Shown here: positions 27,020 to 36,095 of the stretch, one piece after another
Position numbering within the stretch: position 1 is the stretch's first letter
Layout of the letters: each line of letters starts with the position of its first letter
DNA from: UBA10649 sp963700255
GTDB taxonomy: Bacteria > Actinomycetota > Actinomycetes > S36-B12
Direction: 5' to 3'
Assembly (NCBI GenBank): GCA_963700255.1
Contig: CAVOWW010000022.1
Span: 62,001-126,000 of the forward strand
DNA length: 64,000 nt
The notes under the pieces: model-generated
Database searches by the model: none
What the model saw: the letters and a program-made list of their open reading frames with translations, nothing else
Told to the model about the DNA's origin: nothing
Program-made: the position numbers and the translations under genes

Positions 27020-29371
27020 ATGACCGCCAGCGACCGGACCGGCTCCCGTGCCGGGCCTGTCGACGACAGCCTGCTCGGCAGGCTGGCTCACGGGCGGCAC
27101 GACCGCCTGGTCCACGTGCACGCGATCGACCCCCGCGAGGCGGTCACCGGCGCCTGGCCCGGATGGGTGCCGCCGGCAGTCACGTCCGCCTACCGCGACC
27201 TGGGCGTCACCGAACCCTGGCGCCATCAGGTCGACGCGGCGGAGGCTGCGCATGCGCGACGTCACGTCGCACTCGCCACCGGCACGGCGTCCGGCAAGAG
27301 CGTCTCGTTCGGGATGGTCGCACTGACGGGCATCGAGGCGGGCACGCGAGCCCCTGACGGTCGGGGCTCGACCGTCCTCTACCTCTCCCCGACGAAGGCG
27401 CTCGCGAACGACCAGCTGCGGGCACTGCAGGGGCTCGCCCTGCCGTGGCTGCGAGCAGCGACCTACGACGGCGACACGCCCTCCGACGAGCGCACCTGGG
27501 TCCGCCAGCACGCCAACTACGTCCTCACCAACCCCGACCTGCTCCATCACTCGCTGCTGCCCGGTCACGCGGCGTGGGCGTCCTTCCTGCGCCGGCTCGA
27601 CCTCATCGTGATCGACGAGGCCCACTCGTACCGCGGCGTCCTCGGATCCCATGTGTCGGCGGTCGTCCGTCGGCTGCGTCGCCTCTGCGAGCACTACGGA
27701 TCCGACCCCGTCGTCTTCACCGCCTCGGCCACGATGGCCAACGCGGCTGAGGCGACCGAGCGCCTCATCGGCTCGCCGGCGACCGCCGTGACCGACGACG
27801 CATCGCCCCGGCCCGGCATGACGATCGCGTTCTGGGAGCCGCCGCTCCTCCAGGCTCCACCGGACGGACGCGAGCCGGTGCGCCGCAGCACGCTCGCCGA
27901 GACGGCCGACCTTCTCGTCGACTGCGTCGTCGAGGGCCGGCAGTCGCTCGCGTTCATCCGCAGCCGCCGGGGGGCCGAGGCGACCGCCCTGATGGCGCGC
28001 GACCTGCTCATCGACGTCGACCCTGCGCTCGCCGACGGGGTGGCCGCCTACCGCGGCGGCTATCTCCCGGAGGAGCGGCGCGAGCTCGAGGGTCGCCTGC
28101 GCGACGGCCGGCTGCGAGCACTCGCGACGACGAACGCACTCGAGATGGGGATCGACGTGAGCGGGCTCGACGTCGTGATCACTGCCGGCTGGCCCGGCAC
28201 CCGGGCGAGCATGTGGCAGCAGTTCGGCCGAGCCGGCAGGGCGGGACACGAGGCCCTGGGCATCTTCGTCGCGCGCGACGACCCGCTGGACTCGTACATC
28301 GTCCACCACCCGCGGATGGTGCTCGATCGCGACGTCGAGGCGAGCGTCTTCGATCCGGGCAACCGCTACGTGCTGGCTCCGCACCTGTGCGCAGCAGCAG
28401 CCGAGACCCCGCTGACCGAGGACGGCCTGCTCGCGTGGTTCGGCCCGACGTCGCGCTCGGTCGTGGACGACCTCGTCGAGCAGGGCATGCTCCGGCGTCG
28501 GCCGGGGGGCTGGTTCTGGACGCGGCGCGAGCGGGCGTCCGACCTGACCGACCTGCGAGGCAGCGGTGGCGCGCCCGTGCGGGTGGTCGAGGACGGCACC
28601 GGTCGGCTGCTCGGCACTGTCGACCGGGCTGCGGCGCCGGGAGTCGTGCACCGGGGCGCGGTGTACGTCCATCAGGGGGTGACCCACGTGGTGACGGCGC
28701 TCGACCTCGACGACGCCGTGGCGACCGTGGTCGAGCAGGACGTCGACTACACGACGCTCTCCCGCTCGGTCAGCGACATCCGCATCGTGGAGTCGCTCGA
28801 ATCGCACCCCTCCGGCGCCCTCCACCGCGGCATCGTCGACGTCAGCTCGCAGGTCGTGTCGTTCCAGCGACGGCGACCCAACGGCGAGAACCTCGGCGAG
28901 GAGCTGCTCGACATGCCGGTGCAGGAGCTGCGCACGCACAGCGTGTGGTGGACGCTCCCGGAGTCGCTCGTGCTCGACGCGGGCATCGATGCACCCGACA
29001 TCCCCGGCGCGGCCCACGCGGCCGAGCACGCCTCCATCGGCCTGCTGCCCCTGTTCGCGACCTGCGACCGCTGGGACCTCGGCGGGGTGTCCACCGCATG
29101 CCATCCCGACACCGGCCAGCCCACCGTGTTCGTCTACGACGGCTATCCCGGCGGCGCCGGCTTCACCGAACACGGCTTCCGCGTCGCCACGGACTGGCTC
29201 ACGTCGACCCGTGACGCGATCCACTCCTGCGGCTGCGAGAGCGGCTGCCCGTCGTGCGTCCAGTCACCCAAGTGCGGCAACGGGAACAATCCGCTGGACA
29301 AGGACCTCGCCGTGGTCCTGCTCGACGTGGCCCTGACGGCTATGGCGGGCCCGCTCGTGCCGACGCCCTGA
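27020..29371 (+). CDS. DEAD/DEAH-box helicase with DUF1998 zinc-binding domain (MrfA-like)
   Basis: 783 residues from ATG 27020. Superfamily 2 motifs: Q-like region PWRHQVDAAEAA, Walker A ATGTASGKS (~92), YLSPTKALANDQ, DEAHSYRG (motif II, ~199), TASATM (III), ATTNALEMGIDVSGLD and QQFGRAGRAG (VI, ~402). The C-terminal DUF1998 region ends with the four-cysteine cluster CGCESGCPSC...KCG near 735-755. MrfA of Bacillus subtilis, a relative, acts in repair of mitomycin-type DNA damage. The last 32 bases overlap the convergent pilus gene. Confidence 0.93.
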   Translation: MTASDRTGSRAGPVDDSLLGRLAHGRHDRLVHVHAIDPREAVTGAWPGWVPPAVTSAYRDLGVTEPWRHQVDAAEAAHARRHVALATGTASGKSVSFGMVALTGIEAGTRAPDGRGSTVLYLSPTKALANDQLRALQGLALPWLRAATYDGDTPSDERTWVRQHANYVLTNPDLLHHSLLPGHAAWASFLRRLDLIVIDEAHSYRGVLGSHVSAVVRRLRRLCEHYGSDPVVFTASATMANAAEATERLIGSPATAVTDDASPRPGMTIAFWEPPLLQAPPDGREPVRRSTLAETADLLVDCVVEGRQSLAFIRSRRGAEATALMARDLLIDVDPALADGVAAYRGGYLPEERRELEGRLRDGRLRALATTNALEMGIDVSGLDVVITAGWPGTRASMWQQFGRAGRAGHEALGIFVARDDPLDSYIVHHPRMVLDRDVEASVFDPGNRYVLAPHLCAAAAETPLTEDGLLAWFGPTSRSVVDDLVEQGMLRRRPGGWFWTRRERASDLTDLRGSGGAPVRVVEDGTGRLLGTVDRAAAPGVVHRGAVYVHQGVTHVVTALDLDDAVATVVEQDVDYTTLSRSVSDIRIVESLESHPSGALHRGIVDVSSQVVSFQRRRPNGENLGEELLDMPVQELRTHSVWWTLPESLVLDAGIDAPDIPGAAHAAEHASIGLLPLFATCDRWDLGGVSTACHPDTGQPTVFVYDGYPGGAGFTEHGFRVATDWLTSTRDAIHSCGCESGCPSCVQSPKCGNGNNPLDKDLAVVLLDVALTAMAGPLVPTP

Positions 29372-29702
29372 TCTCCGGATCACTGCGTCCGAGGAGCCCG
29401 AGCAGGCGGCTCGCGGCGGGAGGCGCGGTCGCAGTCACCTCGACGACGACGTCGACCCCGTCCCTCTGGCACGACACCATGGTCATCCCGTTCGCCGCGA
29501 CGACGGCGATCGCTGCGGCGCACGGCTCGGCGACTGCCTGGGCGCCGGCGATCGCCGCCACGTCCGCGACCGTCGCGGCACGCTGCCGCGTGACCGCGAG
29601 CGCCCCGACGGCCGCTGCCACGAGTCCGACCATCAGCAGCACGTTCACCAGTGCCATGGACCAGACCGTTGCCGCGCCGCGGTCTCGCGCGCTCACGTCC
29701 AT
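29340..29702 (-). CDS. Rv3654c/TadE-like pilus-associated membrane protein
   Basis: 120 residues from ATG 29702, overlapping the preceding gene by ten bases. After DRGAATVWSMALVNVLLMVGL (one membrane helix with the pseudopilin-like G/E-type start) comes a small extracellular domain with VADVAAIAGAQAVAEPCAAA, the pattern of the actinobacterial Rv3654c-like family (TadG-like N-terminus). It contains two cysteines that may form a disulphide. Last gene of the Flp/Tad operon; it probably helps assembly or secretion of the pilus. Its 3' end overlaps the helicase gene. Confidence 0.8.
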   Translation of the reverse strand: MDVSARDRGAATVWSMALVNVLLMVGLVAAAVGALAVTRQRAATVADVAAIAGAQAVAEPCAAAIAVVAANGMTMVSCQRDGVDVVVEVTATAPPAASRLLGLLGRSDPEIRASARAGPP

Positions 29703-30040
29703 TCCCGCGGGATCGCCACTCGCTGGCTCAGCGTGAGGCTGATGCCCGTGAGGATCGGCACCGGGGCGGAGACCTCCTGGTCGGCGACAACGACGACCGA
29801 CGAGCCCTCGGCCACGACGTGAAGGGTCGCCCCCGGTGCAACCGACTTCGCCGCATCGACAGCCTCCGGAACGGTGACGCCGCGGGCAACGTCGCGCGCC
29901 ACCTGCCGAGCCGCATCCCCCAGCGCCATCGACGTCGCAGTCAGGGACAGGCCCCAGGCCAGGGCGATCGCCACTGCAGCGAGCAGCGGGATGGCCAGGG
30001 CCGTCTCCAGCAGGACCATCCCGCGGTCCGCCGAGCTCAT
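29693..30040 (-). CDS. TadE family minor pilin-like protein
   Basis: 115 residues from ATG 30040. DRGMVLLETALAIPLLAAV is the TadE-type signal-anchor: a Gly, then a hydrophobic helix with Glu at the fifth position, recognised by prepilin peptidase. The remainder is extracytoplasmic and contains DAARQVARDVARG and a beta-rich tail. An in-frame start at 30121 exists, but the stretch 30057-30098 between them is a 19-base perfect hairpin, so I prefer 30040 although it lacks a clear ribosome site. It is the fifth gene of the pilus operon. Confidence 0.8.
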   Translation of the reverse strand: MSSADRGMVLLETALAIPLLAAVAIALAWGLSLTATSMALGDAARQVARDVARGVTVPEAVDAAKSVAPGATLHVVAEGSSVVVVADQEVSAPVPILTGISLTLSQRVAIPREWT

Positions 30041-30056
30041 GGTCGTGTTCGGCCGA

Positions 30057-30098
30057 GGCACTCGTGATGGGGCAGCGGACTGCCCCATCACGAGTGCC
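30057..30098 (-). terminator. 19-bp perfect hairpin between flp pilin and tadE-like gene (attenuator)
   Basis: GGCACTCGTGATGGGGCAG (30057-30075) pairs without mismatch to 30080-30098 across the loop CGGA. It lies 26 bases after the pilin stop and 17 bases before the TadE-like start. Position predicts partial termination or a 3' stabiliser, giving more pilin than minor pilin message. Confidence 0.7.
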
Positions 30099-30123
30099 GG
30101 CACGGGCTGCCGACTGGTCATCG

Positions 30124-30306
30124 TCAGCCGAACATCGAGCCGAAGGCCTTGCTGAGCACGGTCCAGATGAGGTCGCGCACCTCATTGCTGGTCAGCAGCT
30201 TGATGAGCACTCCACCGAGACCGGCGGCCGCGACCGTTCCGACGGCGTACTCGGCCGTCGAGAGGCCGTCCTCCTCCTTGACGAATCGTGCGACGAACTG
30301 GCGCAT
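30124..30306 (-). CDS. Flp-type major pilin (DUF4244-like)
   Basis: 60 residues from ATG 30306 with GGGGGA at an ideal distance. A short basic leader (RQFVARFVKEED) ends at G, then LSTAEYAVGTVAAAGLGGVL gives the processing site G|LSTAEY with the conserved Glu and Tyr of Flp pilins. The tail is NEVRDLIWTVLSKAFGSMFG. After cleavage by prepilin peptidase it would polymerise into thin adhesive pili. No prepilin peptidase gene is in the window. The 189 bases before it, after tadC, may hold a separate promoter. Confidence 0.9.
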   Translation of the reverse strand: MRQFVARFVKEEDGLSTAEYAVGTVAAAGLGGVLIKLLTSNEVRDLIWTVLSKAFGSMFG

Positions 30307-30495
30307 GTGTGTCCCCCTTTCCACCGCCTGAGCGGCTGTGCCGACTCTCGGCACCGACGGTCCTGCCGTCGTGCCGCACACGTTCCTGCGAGCGGCTGCC
30401 GGCCGGCAGGTGCGTGAGCCGGGGTGGGGACGTCAGCCACGTCGCACCGCCTGCTGTGGACAGGCGAGAGGCGAGCGGGTGATCTGCACGCTCGG

Positions 30496-31218
30496 TCACC
30501 CGGATACCAGGGCGCCGGCCAGGGCGGCCACCACCGGCACGACTCCGGTGAGCAGGAAGGCCGGCAGGAAGCAGGCGGCCAGCGGAGCCACCGCGCGGAC
30601 GCCGGCTGAGCGGGCAGCGACCTCCACGGCGCTCTGCCGTTCCCGCCGCATGTCCTCCGCGATCCGGGCCAGCACGGTCGATGTCGGCGCACCCGACTCC
30701 GCGGAGCGGATGACAGCGGCGGCCACGGGCTCGAGCGCCGGAACGCCCGCCACCGATGACCAGGCCGTCGTCGGGTCCGCCCCGAGGTCCAGCGCGGCGA
30801 CCACGGGCCGGACCGCGTCCGCCATCGGCGAGCCGATCGCCTCGCCAGCGGCCGCGAGGGCGAACCGCATCGGGGCGCCGGACGCGAGGATCGCTCCCAT
30901 CAGGTCGGCAAGGAGTGGGGCCTGCCGCTCGAGCTGCTCGCGCTGCGTGCGTGCGGTCCGCGACTCCAGCCTGCTGGCTGCCCGGGGGATCGCCACGACG
31001 CACCCGACACCGAGCAGCACGCCCATCGGCCCGCCCACCACCGCCCACACGCCGAGCCCGGCCACCAGGGCGGCCAGCAGGGCGGGGACGCCGCCCCGGC
31101 CTGTGCGGGCCGGGGCGGTCGGGCCGCCCGCCAGCAGCCGCGTCAGCCGCCGGTCGGGCGGCGGTGACGCCAGCAACCAGCACGCCCCGGCGACCAGGCC
31201 CGCGCTCACGAGGATCAC
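30496..31218 (-). CDS. tadC: Type II secretion system F family protein (TadC)
   Basis: 240 residues from GTG 31218, overlapping the tadB stop (GTGA). Inner-membrane platform protein of the Tad pilus machine. Two hydrophobic stretches at the N-terminus, a cytoplasmic GspF domain with REQLERQAPLLADLMGAILA and GEAIGSPMADAVRP, then two C-terminal membrane helices (LAACFLPAFLLTGVVPVVAA). It pairs with TadB to couple the ATPase to pilin extraction. Confidence 0.87.
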   Translation of the reverse strand: MILVSAGLVAGACWLLASPPPDRRLTRLLAGGPTAPARTGRGGVPALLAALVAGLGVWAVVGGPMGVLLGVGCVVAIPRAASRLESRTARTQREQLERQAPLLADLMGAILASGAPMRFALAAAGEAIGSPMADAVRPVVAALDLGADPTTAWSSVAGVPALEPVAAAVIRSAESGAPTSTVLARIAEDMRRERQSAVEVAARSAGVRAVAPLAACFLPAFLLTGVVPVVAALAGALVSG

Positions 31219-31949
31219 AGCAGGCGCTCGACTCGTGCGGCGATCCGTCCGGTCCAGAAGGCGCCGGTCACAGTGAGGAGCAGTCCGACGATGAGGCACA
31301 GCCGCCCCACAGTCGTGCCGAGCAGCCAGGCGAGCGGATCGGAGCCGAGCATCATCCCGAAGCCGATGCCCACCAGCGGGAGCAGCGCCAGCATGCGCGC
31401 GGTGGCGCGCGGCCCGGCCAACTGGCCCTCGAGATCGACCCTGACGTCCTCCGCCGCTCGGGCCGTCGCCGCGATCCGGCCGACCGACACCGCGAGACCG
31501 GCACCCGTGTCGGCACCCACCTGCCAGCAGGCCGCGAGCTGCCGCAGCACCCCGTTCTCCCGGGCGTCGACGGCCAGGGCCGCGGTGACATCGCCGGCCA
31601 TCTGCACGGCTGCGAGCGTCACCGGCCAGACGGACGGCTGCCCGCCCGACCGACCGAGGGCGGCACCCGGCGGCTGCCCTGCCTCCAGCTCGGCCGCAAG
31701 GGCACCCAGGGCCTGGATCACGCGCAGGCGATCGCGGGCCCTGCGACGTCTCGATGCCGGGCCGATGCCCACCTGACCCGCGACGGCCGCACCTCGACGA
31801 CGCAGCCGGTCGACGACCACTGCTCGAGCGGAGGTGACGGTCCGCGCTGGGGCTCTCGCCCGTGCATCGGGCCAGGGTCGCACCGCCAGCCACGCGGCGG
31901 CCGCAGACAGCGCCACCGCAAGTGCCTCGAGGACCACGCGGCTACCCAC
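31215..31949 (-). CDS. tadB: Type II secretion system F family protein (TadB)
   Basis: About 244 residues. The chosen start GTG 31949 overlaps the tadA stop by eight bases; GTG 31937 is an equal alternative. N-terminal helix VLEALAVALSAAAAWLAV, then a GspF-type cytoplasmic domain with VIQALGALAAELEAGQPPGAAL and AACWQVGADTGAGLAVSVGR, and C-terminal membrane helices (MLALLPLVGIGFGMMLGSDP and LCLIVGLLLTVTGAFW). Forms the membrane platform with TadC. Confidence 0.85.
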   Translation of the reverse strand: MGSRVVLEALAVALSAAAAWLAVRPWPDARARAPARTVTSARAVVVDRLRRRGAAVAGQVGIGPASRRRRARDRLRVIQALGALAAELEAGQPPGAALGRSGGQPSVWPVTLAAVQMAGDVTAALAVDARENGVLRQLAACWQVGADTGAGLAVSVGRIAATARAAEDVRVDLEGQLAGPRATARMLALLPLVGIGFGMMLGSDPLAWLLGTTVGRLCLIVGLLLTVTGAFWTGRIAARVERLL

Positions 31950-33087
31950 GACCGAGCATCGCCTCGAGTCGCGGATGACCCTCGGCTGGCACCAGGCGCG
32001 TGTCACGGCGGATGAGGGCCGGCACCGTCGTGACCAATCCTGAGGCGCCACGCTCGAGCACATGGATTCCGCGCAGGACACGCCGTCCGAGGTCGTCGCG
32101 CCCGAGGTGGAGCACCGCATCGATGCCGGCTCCCATCAGGGCGTGGACGGCAAGGCGGTCGAGTCCCGCAGTGAGACCGAGTGCCTCGAGGCGGGCGGGA
32201 ACGTCAGTCGCCGAGTTCGCATGCACGGTCCCCGCGCCGCCTTCGTGACCGGTGTTCATGGCCGCAAGCAGGTCCACGACCTCGGCCCCCCGGACCTCGC
32301 CGAGCACCAGGCGGTCGGGGCGCATGCGCAGCGCCTGACGCACCAGGTCCCGCAGGGACACGATGCCCGCACCCTCGACGTTCGCGGTGCGTGCCTGCAT
32401 GCGCACGACGTGCGGATGGTCAGGGTCGAGCTCTGTCGAGTCCTCGACGATCACCAGCCGCTGGTCCGGCGGCACCAGGCCCAGCAGCGTCGACAGGACG
32501 GTCGTCTTGCCCGAGCCCGTCCCGCCGCTGACCAGGAACGCCAGCCGCACCGCGATCATCGCCCGCAGCACGTCGGCACACGCGGCGTCGACGGTGCCCC
32601 GCTCGACCAGGTCATCGAGGGTGAACGCCGACCGGTGCGGGATGCGCAGGGAGATCAGGGTCCCTCCCACCGAGATCGGCGGGATGACGCAGTGCAGTCG
32701 GGCACCGCTCGGCAGCCGCGCATCGACGTACGGGGCAGCGTCGTCGAGCCGGCGCCCCGCGGAGGCGGCGAGCCGCTGCGCCAGCCGTCGCACGTCCGAC
32801 TCGCTCCCGAACACGACATCGGTCAGCTCGAGGCCCCGTCCTCGATCGACCCACACCGCGCCTGGCCCGTTGACGATGACGTCGGTGGTGCCCGGCTCCC
32901 GCATGAGCGGCTCGAGCGGTCCGGTGCCGACGAGATCCTGCCGAAGGGTCCGCACCAGGTCGAGGATGGCGGCGTCCCCGAGCACGAGTCCTTCGGCGCG
33001 CAGCGCCGCGGCCACGCGAGCAGGAGTCGCGTCACCCTCGTGCGCGACCAGCCGGGACCGCACTCGGTCGAGGAGCGAGACGCTCAC
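31942..33087 (-). CDS. tadA: TadA/CpaF family pilus assembly ATPase
   Basis: 381 residues from GTG 33087, overlapping the upstream stop (GTGA). Cytoplasmic secretion ATPase that powers Flp pilus assembly. N-terminal domain with PGTTDVIVNGPGAVWVDRG; Walker A SGGTGSGKTT near residue 190, Asp box VIVEDSTEL near 217, Walker B LVLGEVRGAE near 262, and His box GHEGGAGTVHAN near 280. All catalytic motifs are intact. The operon order ssd-tadA-tadB-tadC-flp-tadE is the standard actinobacterial one. Confidence 0.93.
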   Translation of the reverse strand: MSVSLLDRVRSRLVAHEGDATPARVAAALRAEGLVLGDAAILDLVRTLRQDLVGTGPLEPLMREPGTTDVIVNGPGAVWVDRGRGLELTDVVFGSESDVRRLAQRLAASAGRRLDDAAPYVDARLPSGARLHCVIPPISVGGTLISLRIPHRSAFTLDDLVERGTVDAACADVLRAMIAVRLAFLVSGGTGSGKTTVLSTLLGLVPPDQRLVIVEDSTELDPDHPHVVRMQARTANVEGAGIVSLRDLVRQALRMRPDRLVLGEVRGAEVVDLLAAMNTGHEGGAGTVHANSATDVPARLEALGLTAGLDRLAVHALMGAGIDAVLHLGRDDLGRRVLRGIHVLERGASGLVTTVPALIRRDTRLVPAEGHPRLEAMLGRG

Positions 33088-34142
33088 GCGGCACGTGCGA
33101 GGGTGGTGGCCATGGTGCGCAGCGCCGCCAGGCAGGCGCGGCCGTAGGCATCGCGCAGCGAGGGCGGCTCACCGTTGTCGGCGCGTGCCGCCAGCGCCGG
33201 CGCATGCGGAAGGGTCGCCCGGATCGGGAGGGACAGGGCCGCACGCACGGCGTCCTCGCTCACCCCCCTGGAGTCGGCCCGCAGCACCAGCCCGACCGAG
33301 GCGCACCTGGACTGGAGCGTGGCCGCGACCCGCGCGGCCGCCGCGGTCGAGCGCACCCTGTTCATGCACACGACCAGGGCCTCGTTCGCACGCGCGAGCG
33401 CGACCTCGCCTGCCTCGTCGAGCTGACGCGGGAGGTCGACGATCACAAGGTCGAACCCCCGCTCGCCCGCGTCGACAACCGCGGTGAGCGACTCCGGCGG
33501 GAGCGCCGTCGCACCCTCCCGTCCGGCTGACAGGACGGCCACCCCGCCCACGTGCGGAAGCGCCTGGTCGAGGGACGCCGCACTGAGCCGACCGCGGGTG
33601 TCGGCCAGGTCCGGCCACCTGACGCCGGCTGCATCCTCGAGGCCGAGGAGCACGTCCAGCCCGCCGCCGACGGGGTCCGCATCGACGAGCAGGACGCGGA
33701 GCGACCGTGAGGCCGCCGCCAGCGCCAGCCCGGCGGCGAACGTCGAGGCTCCCGCACCACCGCCCGCGCCGATGACCGCAACGACGACACCCTCGCGCGA
33801 CGTGCCCTCGCCGCTGTCGGCCAGCCGGTCGATCAGCCACCGCTCGGCATCGGGCAGGCACACCACATGCTCCGCGCCCAGGCTCACGGCGCGCTGCCAG
33901 TCCTCCGGCGTCGGGGCGTGGCCGAGGAGCACCACGTCCCGTCGGCGTGGCAGCTGGGCGGCGGCCGCTCGCGCGGCCGCGTCCGAGCCGACGAGGACCA
34001 GCGGCGCAAGCACCCAGTGGCTTCGCGCTGCCTCCGCGTCAGTCGCCAGGTGCACCTCGACGCCGTTGGCCGCGGCCAGCCGGAGGACGTCGTCGATGAG
34101 ATCAGGGTCGCCGCTCACCAGCAGCGGTCGGGTTCTGTTCAT
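33084..34142 (-). CDS. CpaE/Ssd-like septum-site or pilus-localisation ATPase
   Basis: 352 residues from ATG 34142 with CGAGGAGGCACC upstream. Residues 1-~115 form a receiver-like domain without obvious phosphoacceptor. The rest is a MinD/ParA-type domain: deviant P-loop VIGAGGGAGASTFAAGLA lacking the signature Lys at its start, LLVDADPVGGGLDVLLG and VIVDLPRQLDE. In actinobacteria this protein heads Tad operons and is called Ssd or CpaE; it places the pilus machine or affects septum placement. ATP hydrolysis may be weak given the altered P-loop. Confidence 0.85.
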   Translation of the reverse strand: MNRTRPLLVSGDPDLIDDVLRLAAANGVEVHLATDAEAARSHWVLAPLVLVGSDAAARAAAAQLPRRRDVVLLGHAPTPEDWQRAVSLGAEHVVCLPDAERWLIDRLADSGEGTSREGVVVAVIGAGGGAGASTFAAGLALAAASRSLRVLLVDADPVGGGLDVLLGLEDAAGVRWPDLADTRGRLSAASLDQALPHVGGVAVLSAGREGATALPPESLTAVVDAGERGFDLVIVDLPRQLDEAGEVALARANEALVVCMNRVRSTAAAARVAATLQSRCASVGLVLRADSRGVSEDAVRAALSLPIRATLPHAPALAARADNGEPPSLRDAYGRACLAALRTMATTLARAA

Positions 34143-34262
34143 GGTGCCTCCTCGTGCCACGAGCGTGCCGCTCGGCGCGCGGATGCGGCCATCGGCAGGG
34201 CGGTTCTGTGGACAGGCGGTGAACACGGGCCGGGCTGTGGATGCGCGGGGTACCGTCAGTCC

Positions 34263-35056
34263 ATGACCGAAGCGAAGGCGGCCGCGTTCTTCGACCTCGA
34301 CAAGACGATCCTCGCGAAGTCGAGCTCCTTCGCCTTCGCTCGTCCCTTCTACAAGGAGGGACTGATCGGTCGCACCGACGTCATCCGCAGCGCCTACGCG
34401 CAGTTCGTCTACCTCGCGTCCGGCGCAGACCACGACCAGATGGAGACGATGCGGGAGTACATGTCGAAGCTCGTCACGGGATGGGACGCGGACAAGGTGC
34501 AGGCCATCGTCGGGGAGACCCTCGACGAGATCGTCGATCCGATGGTCTACGAGGAGGCTGTGCAGCTCATCGCCGAGCACAAGGCCGCCGGGCGCGACGT
34601 CATCATCATCTCGTCGTCCGGAACCGACATCGTCGAGCCGATCGGCGCGCGGCTCGGCGTCGACCTCGCGATCGGCACGCAGGTGGCCATCGAGGACGGC
34701 GAGTACACCGGCGAGATCGTGTTCTACGCCTACGGGGAGGGCAAGGCGGAGGCCATGCGGCTCACTCGCGGAGGAGCGCGGGTACGACCTGGCGGAGTCC
34801 TACTCGTACAGCGACTCCCACACCGACCTGCCCATGCTCGACATCGTCGGTCATCCGTTCGCCGTCAACCCCGACACCGAGCTGCGCGAAGATCGCCGTC
34901 GAGCGGGGCTGGCCGATCCTCGACTTCGCCAAGCCCGTCGCGATGCGGGAGCAGGCGACCAAGCGGCAGGCCGTGGCCGCCGGCGCGGGGGTGGCGATAG
35001 GTGCCGTCGCGCTCGGGCTGACCTGGTACGCGCGACGCCGCGGTGCCCGCCCCTGA
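34263..35056 (+). CDS. HAD-IB family phosphatase (SerB-like), two frameshifts
   Basis: Starts at ATG 34263 with AAAFFDLDKTILAKSSS, the DxDxT nucleophile motif, then the cap region YKEGLIGRTDVIR. Motif II is IIISSSGTD and the Lys in YGEGKAEAM is motif III. Near 34762 the frame changes to LAEERGYDLAESYSYSDSHT, which holds the final DxxxD-type acid motif, and near 34889 it changes again to KIAVERGWPILDFA. Each equals one extra base. The C-terminus has a membrane helix (GVAIGAVALGLTWY). Such HAD-IB proteins dephosphorylate small molecules or phospholipid head groups. Function is probably intact in the organism. Confidence 0.82.
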
Positions 35057-35060
35057 CCTC

Positions 35061-35116
35061 GAGTCCACACCCCACGGTCAATCCCGGCGCCTTGTGTGAC
35101 GGCTAGGTGAGGAGTC
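35061..35116. repeat. 56-base repeat, copy A
   Basis: Starts GAGTCCAC, ends GAGGAGTC, with GTCA and GTGTGAC inside as an imperfect dyad. About 39 of 56 positions match copy B at 36075-36130 in the same orientation, without gaps. It begins five bases after the HAD stop and overlaps the end of the DUF559-like gene. Confidence 0.65.
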
Positions 35117-36095
35117 GGCGGAGGCGGGCGGCCAGAGCGTCGCCACGCAGGTCGGCCGCCCCCCATCGCACCACCCGAAAGCCCTCCCCGCGGATCTCGT
35201 CCTCTCGTCGCTTCTCGGCGTAGAGCGCGTCAGCAGCCACGTACTTCATCCGGCCGTCCGCCTCCCCCACCAAAGCCGCCTGGTCCCACAGGAAGTCGAC
35301 CCGCGCCACGAAGCAGCCGTTAGCCGTTCGGATCTCCACCTGCATCCGCGGCAGGGGGATGCGGCGGTCGATGAAGTACGCCCACGAGGCCGACTCCAGC
35401 GCTGTCTCACGCGCACCGTCGAGGTGTCGGCCGGCTTCGGTAGCAGCCCGGATCCCACGCCGGGTCCACGTTGTGGTGAGCACGCGACTCACGTCCGCCG
35501 AGGTCATCGCCCCCGCACGCAGGGCTGCATCACCGAGGACCAGGCCGTCGACCAGGCGGCCTGAACGCGCCACGTCAAACCACGTGCGGGACACCGACGT
35601 GATCGGCACCGGGCCCAAGACCACATCGAGCTCGTGCAGCTCCATCCGGTGGACCACCACACCTGGCCGTCGACCGTTATGGCCCCCGGCACGCGCGACC
35701 AAGGACACGTCGGGTCCAGGGGACCTCCACAACGGCAGCCCGTGCACAACCGCTGCGCTGTCGAAGCCGATGAGGCAGCCGTCATGGGCCAACGCCTCGG
35801 CGATCGCCCGATCGGCGTGAAGGCGTCTCGCTGCTGCCCACTCGTCCGCACCGCCATCCGTCGGCCTAGTGCGGTAGACCCCTCGGGCCAGCCGGGTCCA
35901 GCGGCCGGACCTCACTCGCTGCCGCACCTGATCAGGGGTCATCCCGGCCGCCAGCGCCATGTCCATCGTCACGATGGCCGCCAGCTGCGGTTCGGGACCG
36001 GCGACGCGAGGCACAAGGTCGGGACGATCGTCCGTTATCGCCTCGCGGGCAAACACCCGTCCACAGCCCCCGCCGAGTCCACGCCCCAGCGTCAC
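35103..36095 (-). CDS. AbiEi-type winged helix plus DUF559-like nuclease-fold protein
   Basis: 330 residues from GTG 36095; the exact start is uncertain. Residues ~45-75 (MALAAGMTPDQVRQRVRSGR then LARGVYRT) match the N-terminal winged helix of AbiEi-like antitoxins. The C-terminal ~90 residues (ARVDFLWDQAALVGEADGRM, then EKRREDEIRGEGFRVVRW) match the DUF559/Vsr-like endonuclease fold: an Asp, a Glu-x-Asp pair and a late basic/hydrophobic strand. Such proteins are common, poorly understood and often occur singly. A partner AbiEii toxin is absent. The gene is enclosed by 56-base imperfect repeats. Confidence 0.78.
   Translation of the reverse strand: MTLGRGLGGGCGRVFAREAITDDRPDLVPRVAGPEPQLAAIVTMDMALAAGMTPDQVRQRVRSGRWTRLARGVYRTRPTDGGADEWAAARRLHADRAIAEALAHDGCLIGFDSAAVVHGLPLWRSPGPDVSLVARAGGHNGRRPGVVVHRMELHELDVVLGPVPITSVSRTWFDVARSGRLVDGLVLGDAALRAGAMTSADVSRVLTTTWTRRGIRAATEAGRHLDGARETALESASWAYFIDRRIPLPRMQVEIRTANGCFVARVDFLWDQAALVGEADGRMKYVAADALYAEKRREDEIRGEGFRVVRWGAADLRGDALAARLRRLLT

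Noticed and set aside
26633..29224. 863-codon minus-strand open frame opposite the DUF1998 helicase
   Set aside because: Only its last 112 codons (STAS protein) are real; the rest is antisense to the helicase.
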